Source of the DNA: Novosphingobium flavum
Lineage (GTDB): Bacteria > Pseudomonadota > Alphaproteobacteria > Sphingomonadales > Sphingomonadaceae
Length of the DNA stretch: 64,000 nt
Reading direction: 5' to 3'
Assembly (NCBI RefSeq): GCF_014230315.1
Contig: NZ_JACLAW010000008.1
Span: forward strand, 1 to 64,000
The translations under genes were made by a program, and so were the position numbers. The first letter of the stretch is position 1; the number at the start of each line of letters is the position of its first letter. Positions 60,789 through 64,000 of the stretch are shown piece by piece. The notes beneath the pieces are model-generated. The model saw only the letters and a program-made list of their open reading frames with translations, was not told the origin of the DNA and searched no databases.

Positions 60789-63632
60789 ATGGCCTATGAA
60801 CCCCAGGCCGATTTCGGGACGCCGCCTTCCCGATCCGAAAGGACGGTGACCCTGACCATCGACGGGCGCGCGGTGACCGTGCCGGAAGGCACCAGCGTGA
60901 TGCGCGCGGCGGCGACCAGCGGCGGCTCGATCCCCAGCCTTTGCGCGACCGACAGCGTCAAGGCCTTCGGCTCGTGCCGCCTGTGTCTTGTCGAGGTTGA
61001 GGGAATGCGCGGCACGCCGGCAAGCTGCACCACCCCGGTGGCCGAGGGCATGGTGGTGAAGACCCAGACGCCCCGCCTTGCCAAGCTGCGCAAGGGGGTG
61101 ATGGAACTCTACATCTCCGACCACCCGCTCGACTGCCTGACCTGCAGCGCCAACAACGACTGCGAATTGCAGGACGCGGCGGCCGAAGTGGGCCTGCGCG
61201 ACGTGCGCTATGGCTATGAGGGCGCGGGGCACCTTGGCACGCCGACTGACAGTTCCAATCCCTATTTCGACTTCGACCCGGCCAAGTGCATCGTCTGTTC
61301 GCGCTGCGTGCGGGCCTGCGAGGAAGTGCAGGGGACGTTCGCGCTGACCATCGACGGCAAGGGATTTGCCTCCAAGGTCAGCGCGGGCCAAGCGGGCGAC
61401 GATTTCCTGTCCAGCGACTGCGTTTCCTGCGGGGCCTGTGTTCAGGCCTGCCCGACCGCAACGCTGAACGAGAAGGCCGTGGCCGAGATCGGCAAGCCCG
61501 AGCGCGCCGTGGTGACGACCTGCGCCTATTGCGGGGTGGGCTGCACGTTCCGCGCCGAGATGCGCGGCGAGCAGCTGGTACGCATGGTGCCGTGGAAGGA
61601 CGGCAAGGCCAATCACGGCCATTCCTGCGTGAAGGGCCGCTTTGCCTGGGGCTATGCCAACCACCGCGACCGGGTGCTGAGCCCGATGATCCGCGAGGGC
61701 ATCGAGCAGCCGTGGCGCGAGGTTTCGTGGGATGAGGCGCTGCAATTTACCGCGCGGCGGATTGCCGAGATCAAGGCGGCGCATGGCGCCCGCGCGCTGG
61801 GCGGGATCACGTCCAGCCGCTGCACCAACGAGGAGGCCTACCTCGTCCAGAAGCTGGTTCGCGCCGGGTTCGGGTGCAACAACGTCGATACCTGTGCGCG
61901 GGTCTGTCATTCGCCCACCGGTTATGGCCTGAAGGCCACGTTCGGGACCAGCGCGGGGACGCAGGATTTCGACAGCGTGATGGATGCCGACGTGATCCTG
62001 GTGATCGGGGCCAATCCGACCGATGCCCACCCGGTGTTCGCCAGCCAGATGAAACGGCGACTGCGGGAGGGCGCGAAGCTGATCGTGATCGATCCGCGGC
62101 GGATCGACCTCGTGCGCAGCCCGCATGTCGAGGCGGCTTTTCACTTGCCGCTACGGCCCGGCACCAACGTGGCCGTGCTGACCGCCATGGCCCACGTGAT
62201 CGTGACCGAGGGGCTGGCGGACGAGCAGTTCATCCGCGAGCGCTGCGATACCGAGGAATATGCCGATTGGGCGCAGTTCGTTTCCGACGCGAAGCATAGC
62301 CCGGAAGTGCTGGAGCCGGTGACCGGCGTGAGCGCGGCGGACCTGCGCGCGGCGGCGCGGCTCTATGCCACGGGCGGGAATGGGGCCATTTACTACGGGC
62401 TTGGCGTGACCGAGCATTCGCAAGGTTCATCGACGGTGATGGCCATTGCGAACCTTGCCATGGCGACTGGCAACATCGGCCGGCGCGGGGTGGGGGTGAA
62501 CCCGCTGCGGGGTCAGAACAACGTGCAGGGTTCGTGCGACATGGGCTCGTTCCCGCACGAGTTGGCGGGATATCGCCACATTTCGGACGCAGCGACGCGG
62601 GCGCTGTTCGAGGCGGACTGGGGCGTGGCGCTCGACCCCGAGCCGGGTCTGCGCATTCCCAATATGCTGGACGCGGCGGTGGATGGCTCTTTCCGGGCGC
62701 TTTACGTGCAGGGCGAGGACATTCTCCAGTCAGACCCCAATACGCATCACGTGGCGGCCGGGCTGGCGGCGATGGACCTTGTCATCGTCCACGACCTGTT
62801 CCTCAACGAGACGGCGAACTACGCGCATGTCTTCCTGCCGGGGAGCACTTTCCTTGAGAAGAACGGCACGTTCACCAATGCCGAGCGCCGCATCCAGTTG
62901 GTGCGCAAGGTGATGGAGCCGGCTAATGGGCTGGAGGACTGGGAAGTGACCCAGGCGCTGGCCAATGCCATGGGGCTGGGCTGGGACTATGCTCACCCGG
63001 CCGAGATCATGGCAGAGATCGCGCGGCTGACGCCCAGCTTTGCCGGCGTGAGCCATGAGGCGCTGGACCGCGAGGGTTCGTTGCAGTGGCCGGTCAACGC
63101 GGCTCATCCCGATGGCAGCCCGATCATGCATGTGGATGGCTTTGCCAACGGGAAGGGCAAGTTCGTGATCACGGACTATGTGCCGACCGACGAGAAGACC
63201 GGGCCACGCTTCCCGCTGCTGCTGACCACGGGGCGCATTCTCAGCCAGTACAACGTGGGCGCGCAGACGCGGCGCACGGCCAATACCGTGTGGCATGAGG
63301 AGGACGTGCTGGAGATCCACCCGCATGACGCGGAAAACCGGGGGATCGCCAGCGGGCAGTGGGTGCGGCTCGCCAGCCGGACCGGGGAAACCACGCTGCG
63401 GGCCGAGGTGACGGACCGAGTGGCGCCGGGCGTGGTCTATACCACCTTCCACCATCCCGCGACGCAGGCCAACGTGGTCACCACCGACTATTCGGACTGG
63501 GCGACCAATTGCCCGGAATACAAGGTGACGGCGGTGCAGGTCGCCCCCAGCAACGGGCCGAGCGACTGGCAGCAGGACTACGAGGCGCTGTCGCTGCGTT
63601 CGCGGCGGATTGCGGCCGAGCCGGCGGAGTAA
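60789..63632 (+). CDS. fdsA: NAD-dependent formate dehydrogenase, alpha (catalytic) subunit
   Basis: A 947-residue molybdenum enzyme oxidising formate to carbon dioxide. It has an N-terminal [2Fe-2S] domain (SCRLCLVEVEG), a His-ligated [4Fe-4S] site (HPLDCLTCSANNDC), two ferredoxin clusters (CIVCSRCVRACEEVQG, CVSCGACVQACPT) and the bis-MGD domain beginning with CAYCGVGC. The Mo ligand is Cys373 next to His374 (ARVCHSPTGYG), so this is the cysteine, not selenocysteine, form. The ATG at 60789 is three bases after the fdsB stop. The usual fdsC and fdsD genes do not follow. Confidence 0.96.
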   Translation: MAYEPQADFGTPPSRSERTVTLTIDGRAVTVPEGTSVMRAAATSGGSIPSLCATDSVKAFGSCRLCLVEVEGMRGTPASCTTPVAEGMVVKTQTPRLAKLRKGVMELYISDHPLDCLTCSANNDCELQDAAAEVGLRDVRYGYEGAGHLGTPTDSSNPYFDFDPAKCIVCSRCVRACEEVQGTFALTIDGKGFASKVSAGQAGDDFLSSDCVSCGACVQACPTATLNEKAVAEIGKPERAVVTTCAYCGVGCTFRAEMRGEQLVRMVPWKDGKANHGHSCVKGRFAWGYANHRDRVLSPMIREGIEQPWREVSWDEALQFTARRIAEIKAAHGARALGGITSSRCTNEEAYLVQKLVRAGFGCNNVDTCARVCHSPTGYGLKATFGTSAGTQDFDSVMDADVILVIGANPTDAHPVFASQMKRRLREGAKLIVIDPRRIDLVRSPHVEAAFHLPLRPGTNVAVLTAMAHVIVTEGLADEQFIRERCDTEEYADWAQFVSDAKHSPEVLEPVTGVSAADLRAAARLYATGGNGAIYYGLGVTEHSQGSSTVMAIANLAMATGNIGRRGVGVNPLRGQNNVQGSCDMGSFPHELAGYRHISDAATRALFEADWGVALDPEPGLRIPNMLDAAVDGSFRALYVQGEDILQSDPNTHHVAAGLAAMDLVIVHDLFLNETANYAHVFLPGSTFLEKNGTFTNAERRIQLVRKVMEPANGLEDWEVTQALANAMGLGWDYAHPAEIMAEIARLTPSFAGVSHEALDREGSLQWPVNAAHPDGSPIMHVDGFANGKGKFVITDYVPTDEKTGPRFPLLLTTGRILSQYNVGAQTRRTANTVWHEEDVLEIHPHDAENRGIASGQWVRLASRTGETTLRAEVTDRVAPGVVYTTFHHPATQANVVTTDYSDWATNCPEYKVTAVQVAPSNGPSDWQQDYEALSLRSRRIAAEPAE

Positions 63633-63645
63633 GGGCGCCCCGGAC

Positions 63646-64000
63646 TCAGAGCCGGACGCACTCGACCCAGTTGGGGCCTTCGCCGGTGGCGTATTCGTGG
63701 ACCTTCTCGCAGGCGCCGCTGGCCGGCTCGATCCGGTAGACCACGAGCTTGGCGACGTTGTCGGCGGCGACGATCATGTAGCGGCCGAGCGGCTCGATGG
63801 CGAAACCGCGCGGTTCGGAGAGGACCGGGAAGTGGCCGGCGGCGGTGAGCAGGCCCGTCTCGGGATCGACCGCGAAGATCGCCATGACAAGGGCGCCGCG
63901 CACCGAGGCGTAGAGCCAGCGGCCATCGGGGGTAAAGTGCAGGTCGGCCGCCCCGGCGGAGGGGCCGCGGCCGCGCCGGTCGACGATCTCGAAATCGGGG
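63646..64000 (-). CDS. lactonase-type beta-propeller protein, partial (5' end outside window)
   Basis: The frame is open to the right edge and stops at 63646. The visible ~117 C-terminal residues contain beta-propeller blades: DLHFTPDGRWLYASVRG, FAVDPETGLLTAAGHFPV, FAIEPLGRYMIVAADN and YRIEPASGACEKV. They match 6-phosphogluconolactonase-like lactonases (seven-bladed). It is convergent with fdsA, 13 bp away. Its real substrate and start cannot be seen. Confidence 0.82.
   Translation of the reverse strand, partial: PDFEIVDRRGRGPSAGAADLHFTPDGRWLYASVRGALVMAIFAVDPETGLLTAAGHFPVLSEPRGFAIEPLGRYMIVAADNVAKLVVYRIEPASGACEKVHEYATGEGPNWVECVRL

Noticed and set aside
1-64000. tRNA, rRNA, riboswitch and CRISPR elements
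   Set aside because: Reading the gaps between genes I found no cloverleaf with a GTTCGA-type T loop, no rRNA core sequence, no cobalamin or similar riboswitch core, and no spaced repeat array. The only tandem arrays are the 11-, 14- and 17-bp repeats listed.

Overview
The window looks like chromosomal DNA of a Sphingomonadales alphaproteobacterium (Novosphingobium-like; the genus is inferred, not proven). The evidence is high GC, several large TonB-dependent receptors, a TPR-sulfotransferase beside a receptor, many periplasmic esterases, and dense coding with frequent 1-8 bp gene overlaps. I see no rRNA, tRNA, CRISPR array, phage or complete insertion sequence.

Layout. 0-6 kb: a TonB-dependent receptor (TBDT) divergent from a TPR-sulfotransferase, then an ArgO/LysE exporter divergent from its ArgP-type regulator. 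6-13 kb: a tripartite RND efflux operon (permease, adaptor, outer-membrane factor) with a divergent LysR gene. 13-17 kb: a secreted unknown protein, an OprO/OprP-type porin preceded by a good Pho box, a divergent small Cys-rich secreted protein, and a TorF-family porin. 17-21.6 kb: a SulP transporter overlapping a beta-carbonic anhydrase gene, and an OmpR/EnvZ-type two-component pair.

21.6-36.4 kb: a block of secreted hydrolases bordered at each end by an FCD-type GntR regulator next to a type-B carboxylesterase. Inside are a DUF1349-like protein, a PepSY membrane protein, an esterase-D protein, two tandem alpha/beta-hydrolase paralogues (one without its nucleophile serine) and a 998-residue TBDT. 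The likely joint role is uptake and cleavage of an ester-containing compound, whose identity the sequence does not show.

36.4-41.9 kb: a one-direction operon of a beta-barrel protein, an isochorismatase/biuret-hydrolase-like enzyme, an NCS2 permease and AtzG, AtzE and AtzH homologues. It faces a GntR gene across a region with three GCATRCAA-type sites. I read it as a self-contained ureide/biuret-type nitrogen-compound module. 41.9-45.1 kb: LysR, an NTF2-like protein and a tannase-family esterase, headed by the decapitated 5' end of a TBDT gene. 45.4-49.4 kb: a CrbS/MxtR-like symporter-kinase hybrid and a convergent LuxR-type response regulator. 49.8-57.8 kb: a third TBDT, a Tat-exported CapA-family protein, an MFS transporter, an orphan solute-binding lipoprotein and a metallo-beta-lactamase-fold protein.

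57.8-63.6 kb: a LysR gene and the soluble NAD-dependent formate dehydrogenase genes fdsGBA. The same inverted repeat (GATAG-N7-CTATC) lies before the regulator and before fdsG, and six 11-bp direct repeats run up to the fdsG start codon. A lactonase-type beta-propeller gene runs off the right edge.

The most unusual features are the 11-bp phased repeats before fdsG, the TBDT deletion remnant fused to the tannase operon, the BiuH/NCS2/AtzGEH module with its operator set, the CHPD small secreted protein, the dead hydrolase paralogue, and the strong stem-loops that follow outer-membrane protein genes inside operons.
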